Source: a virus
Reading direction: 5' to 3' (one strand)
Length of the DNA: 41,075 nucleotides
IMG/VR virus record: IMGVR_UViG_3300037325_000185
Span: 1 to 41,075 of that record
Of the stretch, positions 10,187 through 18,261 are shown piece after piece. Both the position numbers and the translations under genes were made by a program. Under the pieces are notes generated by a model. That model had not been told where the DNA came from, ran no database searches, and worked only from the letters and a program-made list of their open reading frames with translations. The number at the start of each line of letters is the position of its first letter. Position 1 is the first letter of the stretch.

Positions 10187-10567
10187 TTAAATTTCATCAT
10201 TCATAGCCTTCAAATCTCTCTCTCTAAAAAAAATATCTCTCACCCTATCAAGTGTCGCTCAGTATCACTCTAAAACCTCCCAGGCGTCCTGAATATCTCA
10301 AGTGTAGTATACTTCGTGATTGTTAAGCTCATATTTTATAATAGCATCTAATCACATCTCAGAAGCTCTTCTTTTCTTCTCGCTTTTATCGTGCTGATTC
10401 AAAGCATTAAACATTTCTTTATAGTTAGATTTTTTAGCCAAAAGCCCACCATCGAAAGATATATACTTTTCGCCTTCTTGTTTTTGCTCTTCGAATCTTT
10501 TATTACTAAAAGCGAAGAAAGCCCCCCACTCTCAGAAATCGAAATTTTTAGGTTCAAATTGTATCAT
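10187..10567 (-). CDS. Hypothetical 126-aa protein
   Basis: Starts MIQFEPKNFDFGEWGAFFAF and ends ...LKAMNDEI; four TGA codons give Gly. Its second half is charged and helical (DAWEVLEGYGATLDRVRDIF). Preceded by the common AAAACTATT-ATG leader. No recognised domain. It lies directly upstream of the clamp-like gene. Confidence 0.65.
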
Positions 10568-10589
10568 AATAGTTTTTTATTTATTAAAA

Positions 10590-10733
10590 TTATATAGATG
10601 TATGACTAGAGATCATCATCAAAACTTCACCATCTTCATACTGACTTCACGCTATTTTTTCAGCTTCTCCTGGACTATTAGCCGTAATTATAATTTTTCG
10701 CATTCTAGTTGTAAGTATTTGAAAATTTTTCAT
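10590..10733 (-). CDS. Small hypothetical protein (47 aa)
   Basis: MKNFQILTTRMRKIIITANS, followed by PGEAEKIAGSQYEDGEV. One TGA codon is read as Gly. It has the look of a small alpha/beta fold: a basic N-terminus, a beta strand, and a helix beginning at PGEAEK. Its leader (TAATTAATAAATAATAACAAC before ATG) is almost the same as that of the 11460-11588 gene. Confidence 0.5.
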
Positions 10734-10740
10734 GTTGTTA

Positions 10741-10917
10741 TTATTTATTAATTAAAATTGACTGCTTTTGTAAATTTTCCCTGCTTGTATCAGTATGATA
10801 CATAATGTACATGGCTAAATTTTCCTTACTTTCTTTTTGCAGTTCTTCTAAAATATCCTCCTCGCTGTAATTGTGGCGATTGTAATAGTTACTCAGTATT
10901 TTTATTACTTCCAACAT
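10741..10917 (-). CDS. Small acidic helical protein (58 aa)
   Basis: MLEVIKILSNYYNRHNYSEE, then DILEELQKESKENLAMYIMY. Entirely helical, no TGA codon needed. It shares the 'SEEDI' turn with the 11713-11871 protein, so the two may be distant paralogues. Function unknown. Confidence 0.5.
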   Translation of the reverse strand: MLEVIKILSNYYNRHNYSEEDILEELQKESKENLAMYIMYHTDTSRENLQKQSILINK

Positions 10918-10926
10918 AGTTTTATA

Positions 10927-11109
10927 TTAATAATTAGGGTAATATTCTCGATCTTGCATTGCTCCCCAGGTCTCAGCGCATGCGTTTATCACTTGTTTTT
11001 CGCTATTCCTGGCAGTGTTAAAAAATAGGTTCTCGCACTTGTTAGCATTAAACACTTCCCCTGATTGTATACTATAAAATAGTATTATTGCTGTAATTGT
11101 TATTTTCAT
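10927..11109 (-). CDS. Small secreted or membrane-anchored protein (60 aa)
   Basis: Starts MKITITAIILFYSIQSGEVF, a short N-terminal hydrophobic segment like a signal peptide, then a hydrophilic part with Cys residues (NANKCENLFFN, VINACAETWG). It could be a small envelope-located protein, for example for superinfection exclusion; that role is a guess. Its leader (TTAAAATTATATTAAA before ATG) matches that of the 11111-11338 gene. Confidence 0.5.
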   Translation of the reverse strand: MKITITAIILFYSIQSGEVFNANKCENLFFNTARNSEKQVINACAETWGAMQDREYYPNY

Positions 11110-11110
11110 T

Positions 11111-11338
11111 TTAATATAATTTTAAAAAAGTATTTCGATATAGTACCCGTTTATCTCACAACCCCCGTATACTTCTTGTATGAGTCAAGCCGATACTGTA
11201 TAGCTTCTCATTTTGCTTTTGTATGTACCGTGTTTGCATACTCATAAGTAATATATTTTCGCTCTCATTCTCGCATCTTATAAGTTGCGTTATAACGTGA
11301 CCTGCTTCGTCCCAATCCTTTATATAAGATATTTTCAT
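11111..11338 (-). CDS. Hypothetical 75-aa protein
   Basis: MKISYIKDWDEAGHVITQLI begins the frame. A TGA at 11156 is read as Gly and the frame closes at TAA 11111, immediately before the next gene's ATG at 11109. Mixed charge, two short beta-like segments. Function unknown. Confidence 0.5.
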
Positions 11339-11350
11339 TTTAATATAATT

Positions 11351-11443
11351 TTAATCATTACAATATTTACAGTTTTTATTATATGTATTCTCTCGCTTTG
11401 TATGTTTTTTTATATGCTCAGCATATGTAAATTCTTCTTGCAT
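11351..11443 (-). CDS. Tiny hypothetical protein (30 aa)
   Basis: MQEEFTYAEHIKKHTKRENT with a C-terminal CKYCND. Basic, with a CxxC pair that could bind zinc with the two His residues. Chosen over the longer in-frame frame up to 11536 because that would overlap the better-supported gene at 11460-11588. Confidence 0.4.
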   Translation of the reverse strand: MQEEFTYAEHIKKHTKRENTYNKNCKYCND

Positions 11444-11459
11444 AATCTTTATATTAATA

Positions 11460-11588
11460 TTAAAAATAATTACACTCCAGCCCCTCCATTGCAAGTTCTC
11501 GCATATCCTGGCGTAATAATTTTGCTTTATTATCAATGCTTCTATTTACTGCTTCATAATATCACTGAGTATCATATTTGTTTTTCAT
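11460..11588 (-). CDS. Tiny hypothetical protein (42 aa)
   Basis: Starts MKNKYDTQGYYEAVNRSIDN and ends ...MEGLECNYF, with one TGA as Gly. Helical and charged. The leader TAATTAATAAATAAATACAAC before its ATG belongs to the repeated leader family of this operon, which supports the start. Confidence 0.45.
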
Positions 11589-11602
11589 GTTGTATTTATT
11601 TA

Positions 11603-11710
11603 TTAATTAAAAATAACTCTTAGGGGATTCTCTTTTCTTATTACACAAATAATTATAAATAATATAAAACTGAGTAAGTAAAACATCCCTATTAATTGTA
11701 GTAAAAACAT
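11603..11710 (-). CDS. Tiny single-pass membrane protein (35 aa)
   Basis: MFLLQLIGMFYLLSFILFII is one continuous hydrophobic helix followed by a short basic tail (RKENPLRVIFN), the composition of a small type II or III membrane peptide. Its role is unknown; small phage membrane peptides often interfere with host envelope proteins or act as pinholins. Confidence 0.45.
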   Translation of the reverse strand: MFLLQLIGMFYLLSFILFIIICVIRKENPLRVIFN

Positions 11711-11712
11711 AT

Positions 11713-11871
11713 TTATTTATTAAAGTTTATAAAGTCTTGTAAGTGATCCCCCTCTAGTATTGCAGTATCTAAAGTGTAATGATCCGATTCTATTATATCC
11801 TCTTCACTACATCCTACTACATCGATCAAGTAATTCATTTTATCCCCTATACTATATTTATTCAGTTCCAT
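11713..11871 (-). CDS. Small acidic protein (52 aa), first gene of the minus operon
   Basis: MELNKYSIGDKMNYLIDVVG, then CSEEDIIESDHYTLDTAI. Strongly acidic; no TGA codon. It is the promoter-proximal gene behind the promoter at 12019-12047, after a leader of about 140 nt, so it is probably expressed early. Possible paralogue of the 10741-10917 gene. Function unknown. Confidence 0.5.
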   Translation of the reverse strand: MELNKYSIGDKMNYLIDVVGCSEEDIIESDHYTLDTAILEGDHLQDFINFNK

Positions 11872-12018
11872 ACTTTCCAAAGTTATTTATATAAAATATT
11901 ATTTCTCTTTTATATGGTACCTGGTGGCATTTCTTATATATAAGAGTTTTTATATCTAATCAGATCTCAAGGCTTATAAACTATATATAATTTTGCTTGT
12001 ATCTCATTTGATAAATCA

Positions 12019-12047
12019 AGTATAGCATAGAAACAAAAGAAATGCAA
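12019..12047 (-). promoter_or_regulatory. Leftward sigma70-type promoter of the small-gene operon
   Basis: Minus strand TTGCAT (12047-12042), a 17-nt spacer, TATACT (12024-12019). Spacing is ideal and the -35 box is the TTGC(A/T)T variant seen elsewhere in the genome. The nearest 20-bp repeat begins 40 bp upstream, so a bound regulator could act on it. Confidence 0.65.
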
Positions 12048-12086
12048 AAGTTTTTTACACTTTTTTACAATATATTACACTTACCC

Positions 12087-12163
12087 CAGAGATAGCTTAG
12101 AATAGCAAATAACTCAGAGATGGCTTAGAATAGCCACTTACCCCAGAGATGGCTTAAAATAGC
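12087..12163. repeat. Three spaced 20-bp palindromic repeats (putative operators)
   Basis: CAGAGAT(A/G)GCTTA(G/A)AATAGC occurs at 12087-12106, 12115-12134 and 12144-12163, spaced 28 and 29 bp. Each contains a small dyad (copies 2 and 3: GGCT ... AGCC). Equal spacing between divergent promoters is what a phage repressor or activator would use. The first plus-strand gene (12434) is a small HTH-like protein and is the obvious candidate binder. Confidence 0.65.
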
Positions 12164-12214
12164 CAAAACATCGAAAAAATCAATTTATAGTGATTCAAGT
12201 CTCCTACATATATG

Positions 12215-12342
12215 GCTCCAAGTCTATTTTAAGGCTGCACATATTTTGACCAACTTTTCGATTTGTAAGTTTTCAAGCCTGCTGATTATATAGCTCCAAG
12301 TCTATCTTAAGGCTGCACATATTTTGACCAACTTTTCGATTT
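12215..12342. repeat. Two 50-bp direct repeats upstream of the rightward promoter
   Basis: 12215-12264 and 12293-12342 are nearly identical (one mismatch, T/C, at the 16th base), 78 bp apart. They start GCTCCAAGTCTAT and end ACTTTTCGATTT. They are too long for one operator and could be iterons of a replication origin or tandem leader elements. Confidence 0.65.
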
Positions 12343-12375
12343 TATAATAAAAAAATACTTTTTATAAACAAAATT

Positions 12376-12403
12376 TTGCTTTTATTATTATTATCAATAT
12401 AAT
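12376..12403 (+). promoter_or_regulatory. Rightward sigma70-type promoter of the replication operon
   Basis: TTGCTT (12376-12381), a 16-nt spacer, TATAAT (12398-12403). The predicted start lies about 25 nt before the ATG at 12434. The -35 box is identical to that of the promoter at 20763. Confidence 0.6.
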
Positions 12404-12433
12404 GATTGGCATATAATTATTAATCTCATAGGG

Positions 12434-12619
12434 ATGAATATCCATAAAAAGCCCCACGGAAATATTAAGATAACAGATGATTCTATTGTTTTAATGCAAC
12501 ATAAATTTCTTTTATTAAAGGATGAAACGAACGACATCAAGATAAAAAGACAAAATATTCTTGACAGTTTTTGAGTGACAGAGGGTCATTATAAAAAAAG
12601 GCTTAAAGATTTGTCGTAG
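12434..12619 (+). CDS. Small helix-turn-helix-like protein (61 aa)
   Basis: MNIHKKPHGNIKITDDSIVL begins the frame. The C-terminal half, RQNILDSFGVTEGHYKKRLK, has the helix-turn-helix spacing seen in small phage regulators and transposase N-termini, with the turn glycine coded by TGA. First gene of the rightward operon, adjacent to the repeats it may bind. DNA binding is inferred. Confidence 0.5.
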
Positions 12620-12654
12620 TTTTAGCAATATATATATTATAATATCTAGGCATT

Positions 12655-15003
12655 ATGTCACAAAATGAGATTTTCATCACCATTAATGCACTTCCTATAT
12701 TAGATGTTTTAAGTGCCTACTGAATATCTTGTCAGAAAGTTTCTTGATCTCAGTATCAGTATTTTGCTTTAAAGCCAGATGGAAAAGTTGATAGCTCATT
12801 CTCTGTACATACAGAGAAAAACATAGCAACAAACTTTGGTGGAAATTGAGAGAGTGGAAAACCTTTTGATATTATCTGAAAATTATTATGAGTGAACCCA
12901 AAAGATAAAGTTGGTACAGGTATGGCTGTCACTTTGAAATGGTTTAAAGATAAATGATTAGTAGTTGACACAGATATGAGAAAGCCGTTTGTAAAGTCAC
13001 TTAAAGATAAGGAAATACTCAAAAAATTTGAGAGCTTAAAAATGTGATGATATAATGATGCTATCTCAAAATGGTTACTTAAGAGATGAGTAAGCTATGA
13101 TGTGATATTTAAGAACCATCTTCTTTTATGAGAGGTATTTAAAGATTTTGGTATTTACGACAATTACTTTTGTACTGAGCATGAAGGGAAAGTTTCTGGT
13201 GACTCTGCAAAATCAGTTCAGGTTATACTTTTCCCATGTTATCATATAGATGATAAACTGAATAAAATACTTGTATGATTAAAGCTTAGGAGAGTTGATG
13301 GTAAGACAATCAGAGGTAAGAAATCACATGCCATAGGTCATACATGATTAATGTGGGATTATTTGTGAGACAAAACATCTTTTATAGTAGAGTGAGAATG
13401 TGACTACGTGATTATGAAACTGCTTGGGTTTAAATCAGTAATATCTAATAATGGGGGAGTATTATCCCACAGAGAAAAAATAAAAAATATATGTTATGAT
13501 ATAGATAAGGTTATTTGCTTATATGATAATGACGAGGCTTGAATAAAGTGAAAGGCTAAACTTTCAGAAGAGATGAATAGACAAATCTTTACAGTTGAGA
13601 TGCCAGTACGAAATGATTCTAAAGGAAATGCTCTATCAGACATAAATGATTACTATGTAGCGGGGTATAATCTTAAAGCAAAATGGAATAGTATTTTTAA
13701 AAATTTGGTGCCAGTTGGGATAGATATTATATGAGAGGCTCAAAAGAAAACATTGTACAGATTCTTATATTTATCTGCTCCAATAATGTATTATGACAGA
13801 GAAGAAAATAAGTGAGTAGGGAAAGAAGATATATCAACTCATACATGATACAACTCAGCTAAGATATTTGAGATGAGACAAACTGGTAAAATAGAAGAAT
13901 ACAGAGATGTTTGCTACCAATACTGATGAAGAGAGTGATATTTCAACTCTATGAATACAGATAATATGATACTTGATGCAGATGGTGAAGATCCAATAAT
14001 TCCTGAGGGTATATCAATTCTCATAAACAACTTCTGCGGATATAACCCTCAAAATATTGAGTGGATGCACCGAGCAATTCTCTACAAGATGACTCATATA
14101 AATGATTGCAGAGTTCCTGCTGTTATATCACATGGTGAGGGATGATCTGGTAAGGGGACACTCATAAAATTATTAGGAAAAATATTCTGAGCGCAAAACA
14201 CTCAACAATGATTGTGACAAAAAGATTTAGTAAGTTCGTTTGATAGTTATACAGGAGGTAAGATCATACTAGAGTTTAGAGAGATATCATCTGGTAATAC
14301 TCAAACAGATAAGATAGTACTTGATAGATTAAAATGAATAATATTTGAAGAGAGAATACATATAAACCCTAAGTTTCAGCCTGCTAGAGAAGTAGACAAC
14401 ATTGCTTGGGTGCATATGTCATCAAACCATGGAACTCCTCTGCAATTAGACAGTGCTTCAGATGGAAATCGTAGGTTTACGGTTATTGAGACTTGATGAC
14501 CTCTTACAGATAGACAATCTGAAATAATACACTCAGATATAGAAGACACAAAGAAAGTAAAACAGTATATATCTTGGCTTTTAGAGTCTTATCCTGATGT
14601 TCCTGGTCTGAGAGTTCTTCACGCTTTAGATAATGCAGATAAAAGAAGCTTGGTTGATAATTGTGAAGAGACAGGAGTATTATTTTTTCAATGGTTTGAG
14701 TCTGAATTTCCAGAAGTTTACAAAATTACCTGACCAGAGTTTAAAATACTGCTTAATTTTTATAGGAGAGTTATAACTTGAGAGAGTGATATGAATGATA
14801 GGAGATATGACATAGGAAACATTAAAAAATGATTAAATCACATATACAAATACTCTCGAATAAAGATACGTGGTAAATCTATATGGTGATATTATATAAA
14901 AAAGACTGAGTTCCAGAAAAAAATAATACCTCTTAAATCTGATGGATCATTCTCTCAGCAAGAATGGAATGAATTTTTAAGAAAAGATTGAGTACATTTC
15001 TAA
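12655..15003 (+). CDS. Primase-helicase (TOPRIM primase + SF3-type helicase)
   Basis: 782 residues. Residues ~15-90 resemble the DnaG zinc-binding domain (YFALKPDG, then SSFSVHTEKN and a Gly-rich turn), but the Cys/His ligands are absent. TOPRIM motifs follow: FIVEGECD at 243-250 and the LYDNDEAG acid motif at 289-296. The helicase part has Walker A GEGGSGKGT at 494-502 and Walker B KIILEF at 536-541, with a sensor-like HMSSNHGT near residue 590. This is the fused primase-helicase type found in phages with D5/DUF5906-like helicases. It primes and unwinds DNA at the fork. TGA codons supply the middle G of EGE (13393-13395) and the fourth position of Walker A (14143-14145), direct support for TGA as Gly. 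First large gene of the replication operon. Confidence 0.88.
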
Positions 15004-15015
15004 TAAATAAAAAGT

Positions 15016-15198
15016 ATGGTATGTATAAAAATAAGATATGTCACAAAGAAGATTGTAAGAAAGAATAAAAAGAAAATAGAATCTAAGTATTGATATAAGA
15101 CAAGTATTTACATATGTCCAAAATGTAGTTATTATCACTTAACATCTGCCTGACATGACAAGAAATCAGATATAAGACGCAGAAATATTCTTAATTAA
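15016..15198 (+). CDS. Small basic zinc-ribbon-like protein (60 aa)
   Basis: Very basic N-terminus (KKIVRKNKKKIESKYGYK) then YICPKCSYYHLTSAGHDKKS, a CPxC-x4-H-x5-H set that could bind one zinc. Such small proteins often bind nucleic acid. It starts 12 nt after the primase-helicase stop. Function unknown. Confidence 0.55.
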
Positions 15199-15204
15199 AA
15201 CATT

Positions 15205-15408
15205 ATGGAACTTGAAATAATAATAAAGAGATTAGAGTCTGCTGGAGAGGGTGAGACAAAGGAATTGTACAGAGATTTATTAAGATTAAAGACTGCAATG
15301 AGTGACGAGATTAAAGAAATACTCAAGCAATGATACAGTCTGAGTGTTTTACTAAACTCTTACAAAGAAGACAGAGATAAGATTAATTTTATTCTTAAAA
15401 ATAAATAA
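15205..15408 (+). CDS. Small helical protein (67 aa)
   Basis: MELEIIIKRLESAGEGETKE, rich in Leu, Glu and Lys, predicted all-helical with one TGA-coded Gly. Its TAA overlaps the ATG of the next gene (TAATG), so the two are translationally linked. No domain recognised. Confidence 0.6.
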
Positions 15409-15866
15409 TGAATAAACAAGAAAAGATAGACAGGATAAAAGATGTGATGGCTAATAAGGAATTGTCCTTTGGGTGTAAGGTAAAGTATTTCTATATAAAT
15501 AATGGAAATCCCGATGGAGATGAAGAGTTTTTATATATGGGATATTGGGAGGGGATGAACGGAAGACATAAGCATCACTTTCTCAGTCTTGAAGATAATA
15601 TAAAATCAGTAATAGATTTATGAGACTTGAATAAAAATTGAGAGATAATAGGACACTCTGTAATGATAGGAGATATATTAAAATATATAGATGAGAATCA
15701 TAACTGGATAAACAAAGGGTATTGAAAATCAAGAGATATGGAAAAGCATAGAGATATGATATGTACTATTTATTATATGTTTATCTGAAGATATACTGAG
15801 CCAATAGAAAAACAGAGCGAAGAGTGCATTGATTATATTCTTAACCTACTACAAATAAATGAATAA
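15408..15866 (+). CDS. Hypothetical 152-aa protein
   Basis: Starts MNKQEKIDRIKDVMANKELS. The first half is beta-rich (KVKYFYINNGNPDGDEEFLY, GYWEGMNGRHKHHFLSLED). The second half is helical with repeated Arg-Asp-Met segments. Its stop region overlaps the next small frame by ATGA. Uncharacterised; the charged His-rich middle might bind a metal. Confidence 0.65.
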
Positions 15867-15945
15867 CAAACCCCCAAGAAAACTATATAAGTGAAAATGA
15901 AATAATGGAAGCTCAAGTAGCTGGAGTTGAACACCTAAAAACTAA
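15859..15945 (+). CDS. Tiny hypothetical peptide (28 aa)
   Basis: MNNKPPRKLYKGKGNNGSSS, three TGA codons read as Gly, overlapping the end of the previous gene. Basic and disordered. Kept because of its tight coupling to its neighbours, but it could be a chance frame. Confidence 0.3.
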
Positions 15946-15948
15946 ACT

Positions 15949-16032
15949 ATGGACAAAGATCACATGAGACTACTAAAACTCCAAAGCATATATAACACAG
16001 ATAAGACTGAAGAAGAAATATGATGGATTTAG
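15949..16032 (+). CDS. Tiny hypothetical peptide (27 aa)
   Basis: MDKDHMRLLKLQSIYNTDKT, then EEEIGWI. A single amphipathic helix, starting 3 nt after the preceding stop. Evidence is only position and frame. Confidence 0.3.
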
Positions 16033-16057
16033 ATTCTAATTTAATAATTATATAATT

Positions 16058-16663
16058 ATGAGTTCAACAAATAGAAGTGACGCAAGAGATAAACATATAG
16101 CAGATTATTATGTTACTCCTCAGAAACCTATAGAGAAATTTTTAGAGGAATTTTGTGAAGACGAGAATATAAATTTATCTTCGCAAGAACATTTTATATT
16201 AGATCCCTGTGCTTGAGGAGATAAAGATACAGATATGAGCTACCCTGCTGTTTTGTTTAAGATGTGAGCTGATTATAATAAAATAATTACAAACGACATT
16301 AGGGAGGATAGTCCTGCAAGATATAACTTAGATTTTTTAAATAGAGATAACACAAATACTAATCTATACGATATAGTTATTACTAACCCTCCTTTTAATA
16401 TAGCTCAAGATATAATTGTTAGGGCATTAGAAGTTTGTAAAGAATGATGATATGTAATAATGCTTTTAAGATTAAATTATTTCTGAGGTAAGGTAAGGCA
16501 AGAGTTTTGGAAAAAAAATATGCCTATACGAGCCTATGTACACAATAGAAGAATGAGTTTTACTCCAGACGGAAAAACAGATAGTGTTGAATATATGCAC
16601 TGTGTATGGAAAAAATGAGAAAACCCTAAAGAAACTAAACTTCAATTAATATATGATTTCTAA
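16058..16663 (+). CDS. DNA adenine-N6 methyltransferase (phage type)
   Basis: 201 residues. The start has DYYVTPQKPIEKF, a common N-terminal signature of phage adenine methyltransferases. AdoMet motif I is ILDPCAGG at 47-54 (first Gly of the GG pair coded by TGA), and the catalytic motif IV is NPPF near residue 108. Length fits a stand-alone small methylase without target-recognition additions. It probably methylates phage DNA against host restriction. No matching nuclease is nearby. Confidence 0.8.
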
Positions 16664-16777
16664 ACAAATGCTCATAAAGAAATAAAAAAGATAATTGTTT
16701 AATTAAAAGTAGCTCATTATCTACAATTAAGATATATAAGCATATAATACCAATTAATTTATAACTAACCTGTGAAT
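16664..16777 (+). other. 114-bp AT-rich gap, possible weak promoter
   Basis: No gene. TTGTTT, 17 nt, TATCTA around 16697-16725 could be a weak promoter for the following block of small genes. A short imperfect inverted repeat surrounds it. Nothing firmer can be said. Confidence 0.25.
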
Positions 16778-16924
16778 ATGAAAGCAAAAATAATACAAAT
16801 ATCTACTACAGATATAGTTGAATGACCATGCCAAATGCACACAATAACTGCATTATGTGAGGATGGGAGTGTATGGAAAAGATGTGATATTGGAGATTGG
16901 GAAGAAATACCACTTAATAAATAA
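16778..16924 (+). CDS. Small hypothetical protein (48 aa)
   Basis: MKAKIIQISTTDIVEGPCQM, then HTITALCEDGSVWKRCDIGD. Looks like a small beta-sheet protein of the type 'ITALCEDGSVW', frequent among phage accessory proteins. One TGA codon as Gly before P-C-Q. Function unknown. Confidence 0.55.
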
Positions 16925-16935
16925 CATATACTAAT

Positions 16936-17358
16936 ATGAAAAACCAAGAAAAGATAGAAAATATAGAAGCTGCCATTAAGAAGTTACAGGAACAGGTTGA
17001 GGAATTAAAAGAAGAGAAAATAGATTTCTCTAAGTTTGTGGGGAAAGATGGGAGAACATTAGCAATAAAATGAGATAGATATTTATTATCATATTCTAAT
17101 TGAGATATTGGACAAAGTACGGTATATTCTTTTTATAAAGAAACCCCAGACTACATCCACACTACAGTAAGTGAACTAGAGAAATGAGATGTGTTTATAA
17201 CTGAGGAAGAAGTTGAACTTGGTATGGATATAAGCAGTTTTAATATATATGTAGCTAATTGATGGGCACAATATTTATTAGATATTGGAGAAGTTGAAAT
17301 TATAGAAAACAGTTACTCCCATTTAGATACTGAAGTTATTAAATTTTTAAGGAACTAA
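16936..17358 (+). CDS. Coiled-coil hypothetical protein (140 aa)
   Basis: N-terminal ~30 residues form a coiled coil (IEAAIKKLQEQVEELKEEK). The rest is beta-rich with FVGKDGRTLAIKGDRYLLSY, and four further TGA codons read as Gly. Followed after 1 nt by the next ATG. Unrecognised; oligomerisation through the coiled coil is likely. Confidence 0.6.
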
Positions 17359-17359
17359 T

Positions 17360-17542
17360 ATGAAAACAGTAAAAGAATTACAGCAGGAATTACCATACAC
17401 AGTACCACAAGAGAATGAGTTAAAACAAGCTTATGTAGACTGATACGAAACAGCTATAACGTGAATTTTAGAAGATATAGAAAGCTCAATGGCAATTTCA
17501 GTAGAAGGTATAGAGAAATATTTATCAGACTTATTAAAATAA
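17360..17542 (+). CDS. Small helical protein (60 aa)
   Basis: MKTVKELQQELPYTVPQENE and then AYVDGYETAITGILEDIESS. Acidic, helical, two TGA codons as Gly. It begins 1 nt after the preceding stop and shares the MKT start context with the gene that follows. Function unknown. Confidence 0.55.
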
Positions 17543-17548
17543 ACAATT

Positions 17549-17923
17549 ATGAAAACAATAGATAAATTAAGAGAAATATTATGTACAGTAGATGTAGTGA
17601 GAAAACAAATTTCATATAATACCACAATAGGAAGTTTTTGATGAGATTCTATTATTAAATTTTGATGAGATTCTTTTATTAAATTTTGATGAGATTCTAT
17701 TATTAAATATAGAGATATACAAGAACGCCATCTCAGACTCTATTGTGAGGAAAAGTGATGGGCTTTTGCAATAGGGAGTACAGGAAAATTAATTTGAAAT
17801 AGAAATAAAGCAGGGAGTTATTGTGAAATGCAACTAGACAACACAAAGGACTTCGAGCAACAATCAGAAGAAACACTATTAGCAATTTATAATTTTTTAT
17901 TAGAAGACAAATGAGCAAAATAA
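17549..17923 (+). CDS. Hypothetical 124-aa protein with FGGDS(I/F)IK repeats
   Basis: After MKTIDKLREILCTVDVVRKQ the protein contains three tandem octapeptides of the type F-G-G-D-S-I-I-K (17636-17707); the first Gly-Gly pair in each is TGA TGA. The C-terminal half (LRLYCEEKWWAFAIGSTGKL and on) is globular, with W-W and Cys residues. The repeat resembles short tandem units that form beta-solenoid turns or lengthen by slippage. The stop overlaps the next ATG. Function unknown. Confidence 0.6.
17636..17707 (+). repeat. Three tandem 24-bp repeats inside a coding region
   Basis: Units at 17636-17659, 17660-17683 and 17684-17707 are TTTTGATGAGATTCT followed by (A/T)TTATTAAA. They differ at one position only, so the expansion looks recent. 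The TGA TGA pair makes this stretch unreadable in the standard code. Confidence 0.85.
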
Positions 17924-18045
17924 CAATTAGCATAATAATACTGTTTTTTGTATTTACAATTTCAGTAATAAAGACGGGAATTTTAGATTGCAGACACGTA
18001 TATGCAGATAAAACAGAATGATGCAATATAACTAATAAAAAATAA
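17911..18045 (+). CDS. Small membrane-anchored or secreted protein (44 aa)
   Basis: MSKITISIIILFFVFTISVI is a clear N-terminal hydrophobic helix, followed by a short polar part with two Cys (ILDCRHVYADKTEGCNITNK). Start ATG overlaps the previous stop in another frame. Could be a small exported peptide with a disulphide. Confidence 0.5.
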
Positions 18046-18048
18046 TAT

Positions 18049-18261
18049 ATGACAGAACAAATAGGAGAGACAACACATAACTGACTAGAAGAAATGAGAA
18101 AGGCAGAAGCAATAGAAAAGGCTATACAAGAGACTAAGGGAAGTTTCTGGACTATACTAAGGTCTATGAGATTATCAGCTACTAGTGACAAGCAAATAGT
18201 GGAAAGACTAGGTAAGTTTGCACTTGATGTTGATATTGATCTTGAGAGACTGGAGAAATAA
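18049..18261 (+). CDS. Small helical protein (70 aa)
   Basis: MTEQIGETTHNGLEEMRKAE, then a basic middle (FWTILRSMRLSATSDKQIVE) and an acidic end. Predicted all-helical. Begins 3 nt after the preceding stop. Function unknown. Confidence 0.55.

Larger units (their letters stand above)
11872..12433. other. Divergent control region between the two early transcription units
   Basis: No gene seen. It contains a leftward promoter (12019-12047), three spaced 20-bp repeats (12087-12163), two 50-bp direct repeats (12215-12342) and a rightward promoter (12376-12403). The leftward leader (12011-11872) is AT-rich with short palindromes but no clear riboswitch. The layout is that of a phage early operator region. 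Confidence 0.6.

Noticed and set aside
10545-10565. Possible tRNA T-arm (GGTTCAAATT)
   Set aside because: No matching acceptor, D or anticodon arm around it, and it lies in the start of a coding frame.
11351-11536. 61-aa minus-strand frame as one gene
   Set aside because: It would overlap the 11460-11588 gene, which has the operon's typical leader; the shorter 30-aa frame from 11443 fits the spacing better.
12087-12163. CRISPR-like array
   Set aside because: Only three short copies with 8-9 bp between them; fits operators instead.
17636-17707. CRISPR-like array
   Set aside because: The 24-bp units are contiguous without spacers and lie inside an open coding frame.
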